Source: Kingdonia uniflora
Taxonomy: Eukaryota > Streptophyta > Magnoliopsida > Ranunculales > Circaeasteraceae
Direction of reading: 5' to 3'
Length of the DNA: 64,000 nucleotides
Assembly: GCA_014058105.1 (NCBI GenBank)
Contig: JACGCM010001710.1
Span: 558,001-622,000, forward strand
Below are positions 22,918 through 33,599 of the stretch, one piece after another. Positions within the stretch are counted from its first letter, which is position 1. Each line of letters opens with the position of its first letter. The translations under genes and the position numbers were made by a program. The notes below the pieces were generated by a model that was given only the letters and a program-made list of their open reading frames with translations, did not search any database and was not told the DNA's origin.

Positions 22918-23264
22918 TATGATCAATAAGAGTGGAGTTAGGGTCTCATTAAGTTTATAATTTCAAGTTTGATCATAAAGGTATTCCTCCTTGATAATCT
23001 TCATTGAAATTTGCTGTTAATTTTCATTTTTTGTATTCAAATCAAAGTGTGATTCATTTGTGGTATCTGTTTGATATATCTAATTCTACTTATGTAACTT
23101 AGTCCAACTCTACCTGTTAGTTAATGATAATTTCTATTTAGTCAAGTTTATGTTTAACAATAATCTTTATTTTTGTCAACTTTAGAGTGAATCTTCTCAC
23201 AAACCGCCACCCCAACTAAGACGCCCCTTTGGTCAAACCATGGAAATAAAGTTCCACTTAAGAA
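21481..23264. other. Upstream of the small gene and intergenic
   Basis: 21481-21760 holds the leader of the small gene, with a CT-rich start near 21725-21750. The rest has no recognised gene. It includes a duplicated ATGAAAGCTTCGAATA (about 22339 and 22361) and a perfect 11-bp inverted repeat ATATTTGGCAA/TTGCCAAATAT at about 22375-22406. Confidence 0.5.
22877..22914. repeat. CT microsatellite
   Basis: An uninterrupted (CT)n run of about 38 bp. Confidence 0.95.
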
Positions 23265-23269
23265 GGATG

Positions 23270-23320
23270 TATAATGCCCTGTAAGATTCAATATAATTAA
23301 GGTTGACATTAAACCTTTCA
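23270..23320 (+). repeat. Truncated 5' LTR of the Copia element
   Basis: Fifty-one bp identical in order to the end of the 3' LTR (TATAATGCCCTG...CCTTTCA). About 148 bp are missing, yet the left target duplication directly abuts the remnant. Confidence 0.85.
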
Positions 23321-23333
23321 TGGTATCCAGAGC
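23321..23333 (+). other. Primer-binding site of the Copia element
   Basis: TGGTATCCAGAGC directly follows the LTR. It resembles the initiator tRNA-Met complement TGGTATCAGAGC with one extra C. Confidence 0.8.
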
Positions 23334-23380
23334 TTAAGTTTTACGACAGATTTTTTTATATTTTATTTTTCGCTGTTAAG

Positions 23381-24330
23381 ATGGCTCTTACCTCCTCATC
23401 TCCAACATTCAATATTTCACATTTTGTCTCGATCAAACTTGATCGCACAAACTATGTTCTGCGGCATGCACAATTTCTTTCACTCCTCCGGAGTCATGAT
23501 CTAATCGGCTATATTGATGGAACAAAGATGTGTCCGTCGAAATTTTTGGATGATGTAGATGGAAAGCCTCTCCCCACCATTAATTTCAATGGCAAAAGCA
23601 AGATTAGATCTTGCTAAGTTGGATCAATTCTACACTTACTCCAAGTGTGTTGTCAACTATCGCTCGTTTCACTACCGCCGGCGAAGTATGGGTGTCGCTT
23701 CGTACCCGATATGCTTCGCAATCTCGCGCCCGTATTTCACAACTTCAAACTCAGTTCCATAATACAAAAAGATGTAATTTGTCTATCACCGATTATATTG
23801 ACAAGATGAATACAATTGTCGATAACTTAGCACTTGCAGGAGAACTTATCAGTGACGATTGATTTATCAATGTTTTGTTGAATGGCGTTGGTTCGGCATA
23901 TGAAGCAACTATTAACTCTGTCCAAGCAAGGGAGACCTCTACTTCTCATGATGATCTTATTGGGTTACTTCTTGGCGTTGAAATGCGGCTTGAAGAACAT
24001 AACTTTATTTCGGTTGAACCGTCGCCTTACACTGCTTTATATACCCCTAGAACTCCGAATCTTGGTCGTGACAAGGAAAATTCATATGGAAACCAACCAC
24101 CTTATGGTCGGGGATTTTCTAAAGGGTCTTCCACTCCATCTAATGTTTCATCCTCGCCAATAGCCTCGTTGAACCCTACTCGGCCACCATGTCAAATATG
24201 TCGTCGTCCGGAATACTCCGCCATCAACTGCTACCATCGTATGGACCACGCATATGAAGGGCGCATTCCTACTAAGAAGTTATCTACTATGGTTGCATCA
24301 TCTATCGTTCCACGTGATAATCAAACTTAG
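23381..24330 (+). pseudogene. Copia gag
   Basis: The ATG at 23381 opens MALTSSSPTFNISHF, followed by LDRTNYVLRHAQFLSLLRSH, the usual Copia gag N-terminus. A frameshift near 23605-23615 and a TGA at 23860 break it. The zinc knuckle at about 24190-24232 reads C-x2-C-x4-Y-x4-C, so its histidine is replaced by tyrosine. Confidence 0.8.
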
Positions 24331-25107
24331 TTTACTGATAGTGGAGCATCTACTCATGTTACTTCTGATATAGCAAATCTCTCAGTTCAAGATGAATATC
24401 GTGGCCAAGATAAAGTCGGTATAGGAATTGGTACATGTTTGCATATCTCACATATTGGTTCGGGTATCTTATCTAATAATTCTTCTGATTATCTTTTGCG
24501 TAATATTCTGCATTGCCCCTCAATTTCTGTTAATTTACTATCAGTTCACCAATTTACACGAGATAATAATTGTTATTTTGTGTTTTTTCCTGATTATTTT
24601 TTTGTGAAGGACAAAACCACGGGGAAGATGTTTTTCCAAGGTCTGAGTGAAAATGGGCTCTACCCGATCCACCTCCGGCGTCAGTTGGGTAATAAATCGA
24701 GTCCTCCATTTGCCTTCCTTGGTGAATGTGGGGCCTCTCTCACATGGCATCAGCGCCTCGGGCATCCAACATTTCCTATTTTGAGTCGTTTAGTAAATAA
24801 AGAGTGTCTCCCGATACATGGATCACTTAACAACAAAGAGTTTTGTGTTTCTTGTCTGTTGGGAAAAGGTACTCGTTTACCTTTTCAAGTTTCCTTGTCA
24901 ATTGCTTCTAAGCCTTTAGAGTTAGTGTATTCCAATGTTTGGACTTCTCCAAGTTTTTCAGTTTTTGGATCAAAATATTTTATTCTTTTTATGGACGATT
25001 TTTCTAAATATTCTTGGATTTATCTTATGCGTTATAAACATGAAGCGTTCGATTATTTTGTAAAATTTAAGGCCTCTTCTGAAAACTTGCTTTCGTGTAA
25101 AATTTAA
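24331..25107 (+). pseudogene. Copia protease and integrase N-terminal half
   Basis: Just after the TAG at 24328 the protease active site reads FTDSGASTHVT. The integrase zinc-binding part (HQRLGHP...CVSCLLGK) is at about 24745-24870. The first catalytic Asp of integrase is replaced: VYSNVW at about 24925-24942 where SDVW is usual. The stretch ends at a TAA (25105-25107). Confidence 0.8.
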
Positions 25108-26226
25108 TCTTTGCAATCAGATGGTGGGGGAGAATATGTTAATACTAAGTTTCAACAATTCTTTGCTCACCATGGGATTTCTCACCGTATGTCATGCCCT
25201 CATACTCCAGAGAAAAATGGTGCATCTGAACGCAAGCTTAGACATATTGTTGACATGGGTCTTAATCTCTTGGCTCAAGCTGGCATGTCCACATCTTATT
25301 GGGTTGACGCATTCAATACGTCTGTTTATTTAATTAACCGTCTTCCAAGTAAGGTCTTAAAATTTGTGTCCTCCTATGAGAAATTGTTTCATCGGTCTCC
25401 AAATTACTCTACTTTACGCGTTTTTGGTTGCACATGTTTTCCTTACCTTCAGCCGTACAACAAAAACAAATTAGAGTTTCACTCCAAACAATGTGTTTTC
25501 TTAGGGTATTCACTTCATCATCAAGGTTATCGGTGCTTGGATATCGACACTGGTCGAGTTTATCTTTCTCGCCACGTTATTTTTAATGAGTCTGGGTTCC
25601 CTTTCAAGCATAATACGACATCTCCGCCTAATTTCACTCGGACCGAAGAATCGTCGACTTCAAGGGTAATATTTCCTACACCTTTACATTTAACTCAATT
25701 ACCTACTTCATATGATATTATTGGCCAACTTAGCTCTCCAGCATCTCAGATCCCATTAATGCAACCTGATTTAACTCCTCATAACCCTAGCCTTAATGAC
25801 TCACATGATTCACCTCTTGTTCCATTAGCACTTATGCCACCTTTATCACCAACTCACCAAGCTACTCCTACCTCCAATAACTCCAGTCCATTACAACCTC
25901 TTCCTTCATCTAATATTGAAGCCCATCCCTCTATTCCACCAACTCATACTATGGCCACACGTAGGAAAGCTAGAATTTGCAAACCTAATCCGAAATATGC
26001 TTTGTCTGCGACTATTTCTACTGAACCAGTTGAGCCTTCCTGTTTTACACAAGCTCAAAAATCTGTTCAATGATAAGATGCTATGTGTTTTGAATTCGAC
26101 GCACTTCAACATAATGGTACATGGTCTCTTGTGCCGCCATTGAAATCCATGAATGTCCTTTCTAATAAATGGGTGTACAAGATTAAAAAGAATTATGATG
26201 GCACCATCAAACGCTACAAGGCATAG
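25108..26226 (+). pseudogene. Copia integrase C-terminal half and linker to RT
   Basis: It contains the second and third integrase positions, QSDGGGEY and ASERK (about 25114-25235). A Pro/Ser/Thr-rich spacer follows (25600-25950), then the start of RT (GTWSLVPP, NKWVYKIKKNYDGTIK). Stops at 26071, 26074 and 26224. Confidence 0.8.
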
Positions 26227-27612
26227 TTAGTAGTAAACGGTTTTCATCAACAACACAGGATTGATTACTTGGAAACTTTTAGCCCGGTTGTTAAGCATAC
26301 CACCATTCGGGTTATTATTTTGCTTGCTATGCATAACCGTTGGCCCATACGGCAACTTGATGAGCAAAATACTTTTCTTCACGGGGTTCTTACCAAAGAA
26401 GTATACATGAAACAACCTAAAGGGTTTGAAAATCCTAATTTCCCCAATTATGTATGTCGATTACATAAGTCGTTATATGGCTTGAAACAAACACCTCATG
26501 CTTGGTTTCAAATATTATCAGATTATCTTGAGGATCTTGGATTCGTTGGGCCTAAAGCTGATTACTCATTGTTCACATACGAGCATGATGGCGTATTTAT
26601 TTTACTGTTAGTTTATGTGGATGACATCCTTCTTACTGGAAGTTGTTCATCTCATTTAAGCAGACTTATTTGTGATTTGGGTAAGTTCTTTTCTATAAAG
26701 GATCTCGGGAAGTTACGATACTATTTTGGTATTGAAGCCACTTTCTCTGGCGATACTGCTTATTTAACTCAAACCAACTATGCATTAAGTCTTCTCAAAC
26801 GTAACCTTATGGAGGAGGCTAACCCATATTCTACACCTGCTATTAGTGGAAAGAAACTCGATCCTTCTGATGGTGACTTGTTACCTGATCCCACTAGTTA
26901 TCGTAGTATAGTTGGGGCACTTCAATATCTAACCTTAACAAGGCCAGATCTCGCATTTGCTGTTAACCAAGTATGTCAATTTATGTCTCATCCTACGACA
27001 ACACATTGGACTGTTGTGAACCAAATTCTAAGGTATGTTAAAGGAACACTTAATCATGGATTATTATTTCAGCCTGACTACTTAAACTTGAAATCTTATT
27101 CTGATGCGGACTATGCTGGATGTCCACACGATCGAAGATCCACAGGGGTTTTTTGCATTTTTCTTGGCAAAAATTATATCTCTTGGGGTGCTAAAAAGAA
27201 ATCAACGGTGTCTCGTTCTAGTACAGAATCCGAATATCGACAATTGGCTCATACGGCAGCTGAGATTTCATGGTTGCGAAGTTTATTTCAAGATTTGAAG
27301 ATTTTTATCTCAACTACTCCACTAATTTGGTGTGATAATATTAGTTCTATCTCGGTGGCTTCTAATCCCGTTTTTCACTCTCACATGAAACATCTCGAAG
27401 TTGATTACCATTACGTTCACGAAAAGGTTGTTCAAAAGGAACTTGATGTTCGATACATTAATACAATCGACCAAGTTGCTGACATCTTCACAAAGGGACT
27501 CTCGTATATTCGTTTTGATTTGCTAAAGGGCAAGCTCATAGTCCGCCAACTCCCTATCAACTTGAGGGGGTGTATTAGAGATAAGTCTACTTCTCAAGGA
27601 GATAACTCATGA
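26227..27612 (+). pseudogene. Copia reverse transcriptase and RNase H
   Basis: A long open stretch has all main RT blocks: ETFSPVVKHTTIRVI, LKQTPHAWF and YVDDILL (about 26613-26633), with the catalytic YVDD intact. RNase H follows with SDADYAGC (about 27100) and STESEYR. This is the best preserved part of the element. Its stop lies within the 3' LTR (27610-27612). Confidence 0.88.
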
Positions 27613-27769
27613 TGATGCTCTCTATCTTATCTTAGATACAGTCGTAGAGTTGTAACCCAGTATATCAAGGAGTGTATACCTATCTTTGTTAGACTTGTAC
27701 TTATCTAAATGGTGGCTATATAATGCCCTGTAAGATTCAATATAATTAAGGTTGACATTAAACCTTTCA
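27561..27769 (+). repeat. Polypurine tract and 3' LTR of the Copia element
   Basis: TTGAGGGGG precedes the 199-bp LTR 27571-27769 (TGTATTAGAG...CCTTTCA). The right target duplication GGATG is at 27770-27774. Confidence 0.9.
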
Positions 27770-27774
27770 GGATG

Positions 27775-28329
27775 TAGGGGATAAAATGGCAAGGGATTTG
27801 GCAACAAAGAAATTTGTTATGTCACAGAAAAGAGGTGTTTCATGTATTATATTTCATGAACTATAACCCCTTTAGTGGAATTTATAGCAGTTACAATTAG
27901 GTTTGGGGTGACAAACTACTTTGGCAAAATCTTACTAGAGTGGGGTGAGTTCAGAACTCTAAATTCCTTGTTGGACCACTTGACATGTTTTGGCTAAGTA
28001 TACAATTTTGTCAAGGTAGTAAGCAAATAACAGTTGATTTGAATATTGACCTTCTGAAAATGTAGTTGTAGTTGTAGTTGTGTTAGCTGTTTGCCAAGTT
28101 TATGTTTATAATTTATGTAATATCTAATCAACTGAAATTGGTGTATTGTAGGGAAAGTAAAGAATTAAAAGGTGGAAAAGAAGAGTGCTTGCTCTCCAAG
28201 ATGAAATCGAAGTTCATAGGGTCATAGGGTGTCATATGATGATCTGGGTAAACAATGGCAAGGAGTGTTAATGACATTTTCTTAAAGAACTATAGAGTGA
28301 CCTCTATGCGTTGCTAACTTTTAGTGATG
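27775..28329. other. Intergenic stretch, nothing recognised
   Basis: AT-rich sequence between the Copia element and G1 copy C. It contains a short TAGTTG repeat near 28062-28082. No gene was seen. Confidence 0.55.
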
Positions 28330-28334
28330 TCCCT

Positions 28335-28808
28335 TGATCCAGGAGGATCTGGGTCAATTTTTGACTTTTTTTTTAAGTTTAGTCTGTTCGAATACACATT
28401 AATCTATTCGAACAGACATTTATGTCTGTTCGAATAAACCACTCTCTGAGTAAATTATTCGAGCATACCTTTAGTCTGTTCGAATACACTCAATTTTTGT
28501 TTGAATAGAGTATTGTTTTGTTCAAGCAGAGGCGCGATTTAGCTTAGAGTTAGGTCGTGAAAAGGAAATTTTGGCATGTTCTTATAATTAGAAACTTGTA
28601 ACCCTCATAAAGGGGAAATGCTAGGCAAGATGAAATTATCTTAGATTAATCTAAGTTTTTGTAAGAGAGACTTAGGGTTTGAGAGGAATTCAATTGAAAT
28701 CAAGTGATTGAGCAATCGAAGCTCTAAAAGGGAAATTCTTCCGCTAATTTATTTGTTCATCATGTTTTTTTCTTCAAATTAGGTTAATCTCAATTCGATT
28801 ATGGATTA
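28335..28808 (+). repeat. 5' LTR of G1 copy C
   Basis: The LTR is 474 bp. U3 carries repeated GTTCGAATA/ATTCGAACA palindromic phrases (28385-28510). It ends TTATGGATTA. Confidence 0.88.
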
Positions 28809-28810
28809 AG

Positions 28811-28818
28811 TGGTATCA
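28811..28818 (+). other. Primer-binding site of G1 copy C (tRNA-iMet)
   Basis: TGGTATCA lies two bases after the LTR end, as in copy A. Confidence 0.85.
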
Positions 28819-28910
28819 TATTTTTCAAGTTACGATTCTCGAGGGAATTGTGGTTTATGGTCTCTACACGTGATCAACTCAAGCAAACATAAGAGAACCT
28901 AGTAAGTCTG

Positions 28911-29960
28911 TTGAAGATTCACCAGAGACCTAACTCAAAGAAGAAGACAACTTTGAAGATGAGCGATTCTAAAGATCGACTCACGAAGTTGGAAAAAAAA
29001 AATTTTGACCTAACAACTACTCTAGGGGAGTACGTAGAGCAATTACATCTCGTAAACCTTGCAAAAGCTTCTACTTCGATGAAATGGCAAGAGCGCACGA
29101 AGAAGAAAGGGGTTGTAGAGAAGGATAAATACGGGGGTACCGAGGAGGTAGATAGTGATTCTAGTGATGTCGAATCAGTCGATGAACGATCGATTATTGG
29201 TAAGTCAATGAATCTTATACGTAATTTTCGTATTAATTTTAAAATTAAAATTCCGGTATTCGACGGTTCAATCGATGCCGAGAAATTAGATAATTGGTTA
29301 GATAGGTTAGAAACCTATTTTTTCGTTTACGAATATTCTAATGCTTAGAAAATATGCTTTTCTACATTGAAATTTGCAAGTCATGCACTCACGTGGTGAA
29401 AGTCCTATAAAAAATGTCATGAAGTAGGGAACTTGAGTTGGAAGGAGTTCAAGGTATTAGCGAGGAAGTAATTTTACCCTATTGGGTATGAGCAAGAGGG
29501 ATGGTTCAAATGGCATAATTTGTGCCAAAAGTCTGAGCAATCCATACAAGAGTACACTACGGCGATTAATAACCAAGATTTGGTTTGGGACATCGATGTG
29601 GACGAGTATGAACTATTCATGAAGTACACGGGGGGTTTGTCGGAGTCCATAAGAAGAGAGTTCAAGCTCTTTACTGTGGCCAATATCGAAGATGCTACCG
29701 TGAAGGCAAGTACTTTAAGAGTGACAAAGAAGACAACAAGAACAAGTTGGGGTACAAGTCTAGTTAAAAAAATGAGCATAAGGGAGAGTCCAAAGGAGAG
29801 GGTCTTCGTCCAAGGAGAATTATTACAGTCATTGTAAGGTGAGTGGGCATATTTAAGATAATTGTTGAAAATTTACTTCACCCGGAGCTTAGGCTGAAGG
29901 AGGAGAAGAGAAATAAAGAAAGATATGCACTAACTACAGCGGTTGTTGACATCCCAGATT
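28911..29960 (+). pseudogene. G1 copy C: gag remnant
   Basis: An open stretch from 28911 has a basic start and a heptad-like segment (RLTKLEKKNFDLTTTLGEYV), an acidic linker, then VFDGSIDAEKLDNWLDRLE, the typical gypsy gag opening. Stops follow at 29346 and later. The gag core continues in pieces (EQSIQEYTTAINN, GGLSESIRREFKLFT). The zinc knuckle near 29825-29870 is degraded. Confidence 0.75.
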
Positions 29961-30480
29961 TAGATAAACCGAATCCTAAGCTTACTCTTATATTTCAGCA
30001 GACTATGGCTATCGAGGAGGCGAGTTGGTAAGAACTTTTCCACGTCAGTATTCAGGTGAAGCAGAGCTTAGTAGATGCCATTGTTGATCCGGGTAGTCAT
30101 AAAAACTTAATTTATGAGAAGTTGGAGAAGAAGATGGGTTTGAATACTACAACTTATCCTGAGCTGTATGGTTTGGGGTGGATTCAGAAAGACGCAGAGT
30201 TGATAATCACGAAGCAGTGTACATTCAAGTTTGCGATCACTAAAAGCTTTATTGACGAGGTGACATATGAGGTGGTTCATTTAGATGTGTGTTAGGTCAT
30301 CTTGGGTAACTCCTATCTTTGGGACTAAGATGGGATTCATTACAGTAGAACTCGCAAGTATCGTTTCATGAAGGAGGGAAAAGAGTTCCATATCAATGCT
30401 TTTAAATAACATATCACTGCGAATAATTTAGTAACAACGACTCAGGTGAAGAGGTTGGTTAATGCGAACGGCAAGTTTGT
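29961..30480 (+). pseudogene. G1 copy C: protease remnant
   Basis: It encodes the family protease with D-P-G-S (AIVDPGSHKNLIY) near 30075-30110 and FIDEVTYEVVHLDVC before a stop at 30293. Frame is otherwise kept. It matches 2035-2490 of copy A. Confidence 0.75.
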
Positions 30481-30608
30481 GTTATTGGTGTGACCGGTTC
30501 AAGAGGTTACGTCGGCTAAAATGTTGTCTACGATGACAAAGTCTCCAAAGCAACAAACCGAAATGGGAGTGGATAACAAAATGGCTGACAGGTTATCACG
30601 ACCTCAAT
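30481..30608 (+). pseudogene. G1 copy C: RT-deletion junction
   Basis: Protease tail sequence (KQQTEMG) joins directly to the end of RNase H (GVDNKMADRLSRP). The left breakpoint lies in the same short stretch as in copies A and B; the right one is further downstream. Confidence 0.65.
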
Positions 30609-30610
30609 AA

Positions 30611-31174
30611 TAGGGCTGTAACTTTTGTTTGAACTTCCGATTTTTTTTATTTCGGAACCCTATTTTACAGTTTCAATTTCCGAAAATCCAATTTTTGAAT
30701 TTTTTCGAAAAATTTCGGATCGGAATCGGATAGCTTTCTGGTATTCTGAAATTATGAAATTTCCGATCTAATTTTTTCAAACAAGATCCGATCCGATTAT
30801 TCTGAATACCTTCTTATTAAATATTTAATGTGTTTTTTGTAGTTTAATAAATAAAAAATTAGATGGAGATGTGGTGATGTTACCATTGTATGAGTAAGGG
30901 TTGAATATTTTGATTTGGGAACATTACGTTTAATTTTACATATCAAAAGGCCAAAAATTCACTATTTTCATAAAGATTATCTGAAATTTTCAATTTTTCT
31001 GAATTTTTAATCCGAAAATTCCAATTTTTTCAGATTTCCCGAATTTAAAATAACTTTTTGGATTTCTAAAAAAAGAATCAGATCGGATCATAACAAATTT
31101 TATAGTTTCGAAAAAATTCTAAAAAATTCTGACTGCCCCCATTTTCGATCCGATCCAATCCAAAAATAGGCCTA
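30611..31174. mobile_element. hAT-type MITE inside G1 copy C
   Basis: A 564-bp insert begins TAGGGCTGTAACTTT and ends AAATAGGCCTA. Comparison with copy B at 8461-8485 (CCCCCATTACCAACT) shows it interrupts otherwise continuous element sequence. The flanking octamers CTCAATAA and CCCATTAC are diverged duplications (5 of 8). The interior is rich in ATCCGAT/ATCGGAT. No coding capacity. Confidence 0.7.
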
Positions 31175-32053
31175 CCCATTACCAACTATTTTTGCTATGT
31201 TGGTAGCTATGCAGATACAGTCTATTGTTCCTTCAGAGTATGTTGTAGGATATGATGATCACAAAGGACGTAGTATGATTCACCAGAAGTTACTACAAGG
31301 TAAGACATGTGAGTATGAATTGCAATATGATTTGTTTTCTAGGGGCACTCTTCTATGTAATCCTGAGGTTGAAGACCATTTACATTGGATTAGCAGGGAT
31401 GCTTATTATTCCCGGGTTACAGGTCATTTCAGGGTTGAACAAACTCTTTTAGATTTGCGGTGTTATATCTTTTGGCCGAAGATGTAGGAGGACATTGCTC
31501 GTGTGGTTGGTGGTTGCATTCTATGCAATATATCTCAAGTAAAGTATAAGGCTCGACGTGGCAAGCATCGAGTTGAGTGTACTTTTCAAGAGGGCAACCT
31601 AGTTTGTTTGTGTTTTAGTAAGGAACGATTAAAGGGGGAAGGTAAAAAACTTAAACCTATCCGTTATGGTCCGTTTACTATACTCAAGAAGATTAGTGAC
31701 AACGCATTCCAATTGGATTTGCCACCTTTCATGAAGATGTATCCAATGATTAATGCCAAGCATTTAAAGTTGTTAAAGGTGTCTCTTTTAGATGAACACT
31801 CTACAATCGACACTCACCTACCGTCAGTTGATGACTTATGGATAGAAATAGAAGATCCGTTGCAGAAAGATAACTTTCTAGAGATGAAAGTTCATGCTAC
31901 ACGAAGGGGTAGTATCGAGTCATTCCGAGTTGGGAAGAAAGGTTAACTGCCTAGCAAGTCGAAGTGGTACAACAAGGAAATGGGCACGACCGCATTCCCA
32001 CATCTTCAGTTCTAGCTTAAGCAGGAGCTCAAGGCTCCTAAAGGAGGGAACCA
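31175..32053 (+). pseudogene. G1 copy C: integrase zinc finger and C-terminal tail
   Basis: At 31197-31487 there is an H-H-C-C-like integrase N-terminus (SRVTGHFRVEQTLLDLRCY, then GGCILCN after a stop at 31485). The catalytic core is skipped. The sequence resumes at 31503-31946 with the C-terminal module GPFTILKKISDNAFQLDLP and a possible chromodomain-like end (RRGSIESFRVGKKG). Loss of the D,D-35-E core makes it non-functional. Confidence 0.75.
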
Positions 32054-32287
32054 TGATTCAGGAATATCTGGGTCAATTTTTGAACTTTTTCTAAAGTCTA
32101 TTCGAACAGATACACATTAGTCTATTTAAACAGACTTTTATGTCTGTTCGAATAAACCACTGTCTGAGTAAATTAAAATCAAGTGATTGAGCAATTGAAG
32201 CTCTAAAAGGGAAATTCTCTCGCCAATTTATTTGTTCTTCATGTTTTTTTCTTCAAATTAGGTTAATCTCAATTCGATGATAGATTA
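32054..32287 (+). repeat. 3' LTR of G1 copy C (internally deleted)
   Basis: The LTR is 234 bp. About 240 bp present in the 5' LTR (from GAGTAAATTA to AAATCAAGTG) are missing. The ends and target duplication are intact. Confidence 0.85.
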
Positions 32288-32529
32288 TCCCTGCACAAAA
32301 TAAATAACTCGTTGATCCTACATCTGATGGGGTAAGTATCTTTTTACATGCTTTCAATGTTATAGTAACTAGAAACCTTAATATGAATTGCAGGAAATTT
32401 TACAAGAGATGAGATAAAGCTTTAATTAATTTGACGTGAATTATAATTTTTATATATATTTAAAACCTTTAATCGAAGTTTACATTTATTGAAAACTAAC
32501 AGCGACACTTGTCTTTGATTATTTTATTA

Positions 32530-32602
32530 TGGATCCATAAGCTCTAAATGGTAAGAGCGCTCCTGTTGGGAGATAATAATGGTTCGAATCCATCTAGATC
32601 AG
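32530..32602 (+). tRNA. tRNA-Asn(GTT)-like sequence, probably a pseudogene or SINE head
   Basis: A D-arm-like GCTC...GAGC stem with an A-box, a CCTGTTGGG loop that would place T33 and anticodon GTT at 32565-32567, and a perfect B-box GGTTCGAATCC with an ATGG/CCAT stem are all present. The acceptor stem pairs poorly and only three anticodon-stem pairs form. It is therefore more likely a decayed tRNA gene, an organelle-derived fragment, or the head of a tRNA-derived SINE than a working tRNA. Confidence 0.4.
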
Positions 32603-32648
32603 ATTAATGTTACAGAACAAGTAAAATTAATTTGTATTCCATCGTTTT

Positions 32649-32938
32649 CACTATAAAAAAAGATTAAATGACGACATTCACGATTGCTATAATAAGCAAA
32701 GAATGGCATTTAGAAAAAGCTCTCGATACATTTATAATAACATTTTACGAATGTTATGTTTTGTGAAGAAATGATAGCATTCTCTAAATGCTATAGTAGA
32801 TGTATAATAACTGTTTAAAATTGTTGTTAAAAAGTTTTTAATGGCATTCATAAATGTTATGGTTTTAATAGCTAGTGTACAGAAAAACGTTATTATAAAA
32901 AGGATAACATGGTTTTATATGTATCTTTTCTTGAAGTG
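32649..32938. mobile_element. CACTA-type MITE
   Basis: A 290-bp segment starts CACTATAAAAAAAGA and ends TCTTTTCTTGAAGTG, inverted ends typical of CACTA-derived MITEs. Inside are several imperfect AGCATT...AATGCT hairpin phrases. No matching 3-bp target duplication is visible (TTT and AAA flank it). Confidence 0.5.
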
Positions 32939-32941
32939 AAA

Positions 32942-33599
32942 TAATCATATTTGCTATGAATATGAAAGGTATTAGATGTTTAGCTGATAAGTGGTCTCAC
33001 TTCGAAGTCTGTTGAGTTCACAAGATAGGTAAATTAACTTTGTCTTTGAATTAACATTACCTAGGGTACTATAGGTTGCTATTAGTGCTTATATACCTCT
33101 AAATATTATCAAGTAACATCTAATTGTATCTAAATACGTAAAATTGGTTTCTCGGACACCAAATTTTTAGAAAATAAAACTAAGTCAATTCTTAATTGAT
33201 CTCTAATTAGTATCCCTAACTTTTAACCGTGATTTAGATATGACTCTCAACCATATTCTAAATTAGTCTCAATTTTCATATTATCTCTGACCCCTAGTCA
33301 AAATAATTAGTATCCTATGGGCATACTATTAATATCTTATAAGTTATCCTAAGATACTTGGTTAGATATTAATCTTTAGTCTTATATCTCATATAAGTTT
33401 ATCATTTTTCCTATATAAGGCACATGTTCCCAAAAAAATTTAAATATATATTTTTTAGTAAGAAAATATTATAACTCTCCCCCCCCCCCCCTAGCGGCGG
33501 GGTAGGTCCAATCAATAAGTTTTTTTTTTAAAAGGGACTAAATTTGATCAAAAATTACATCTAAAAAGCCATCTGAACCAGTCTGACTTAGTTTGTCAT
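32942..33599. other. Intergenic AT-rich stretch
   Basis: No gene was recognised. A poly-C run lies at about 33480-33491, followed by a GC-rich CTAGCGGCGGGG patch. Confidence 0.55.

Larger units (their letters stand above)
23270..27769 (+). mobile_element. Ty1/Copia LTR retrotransposon
   Basis: Gene order gag, protease, integrase, RT, RNase H identifies Copia. The target duplication GGATG (23265-23269 and 27770-27774) is intact. The 3' LTR is complete (199 bp) but the 5' LTR keeps only its last 51 bp. From about 23611 to 27612 the polyprotein is one continuous frame broken only by stop codons at 23860, 24328, 25105, 26071, 26074 and 26224. One frameshift lies in gag. The element cannot make its proteins. 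Confidence 0.92.
28335..32287 (+). mobile_element. Ty3/gypsy LTR retrotransposon, family G1 copy C (internally deleted)
   Basis: The 5' LTR 28335-28808 and the shortened 3' LTR 32054-32287 have family ends and a perfect target duplication TCCCT (28330-28334 and 32288-32292). The order is gag, protease, a short RNase H end, the integrase zinc-finger part and integrase C-terminus. RT and the integrase catalytic core are absent. A hAT MITE (30611-31174) is inserted after the RNase H remnant. Confidence 0.9.
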
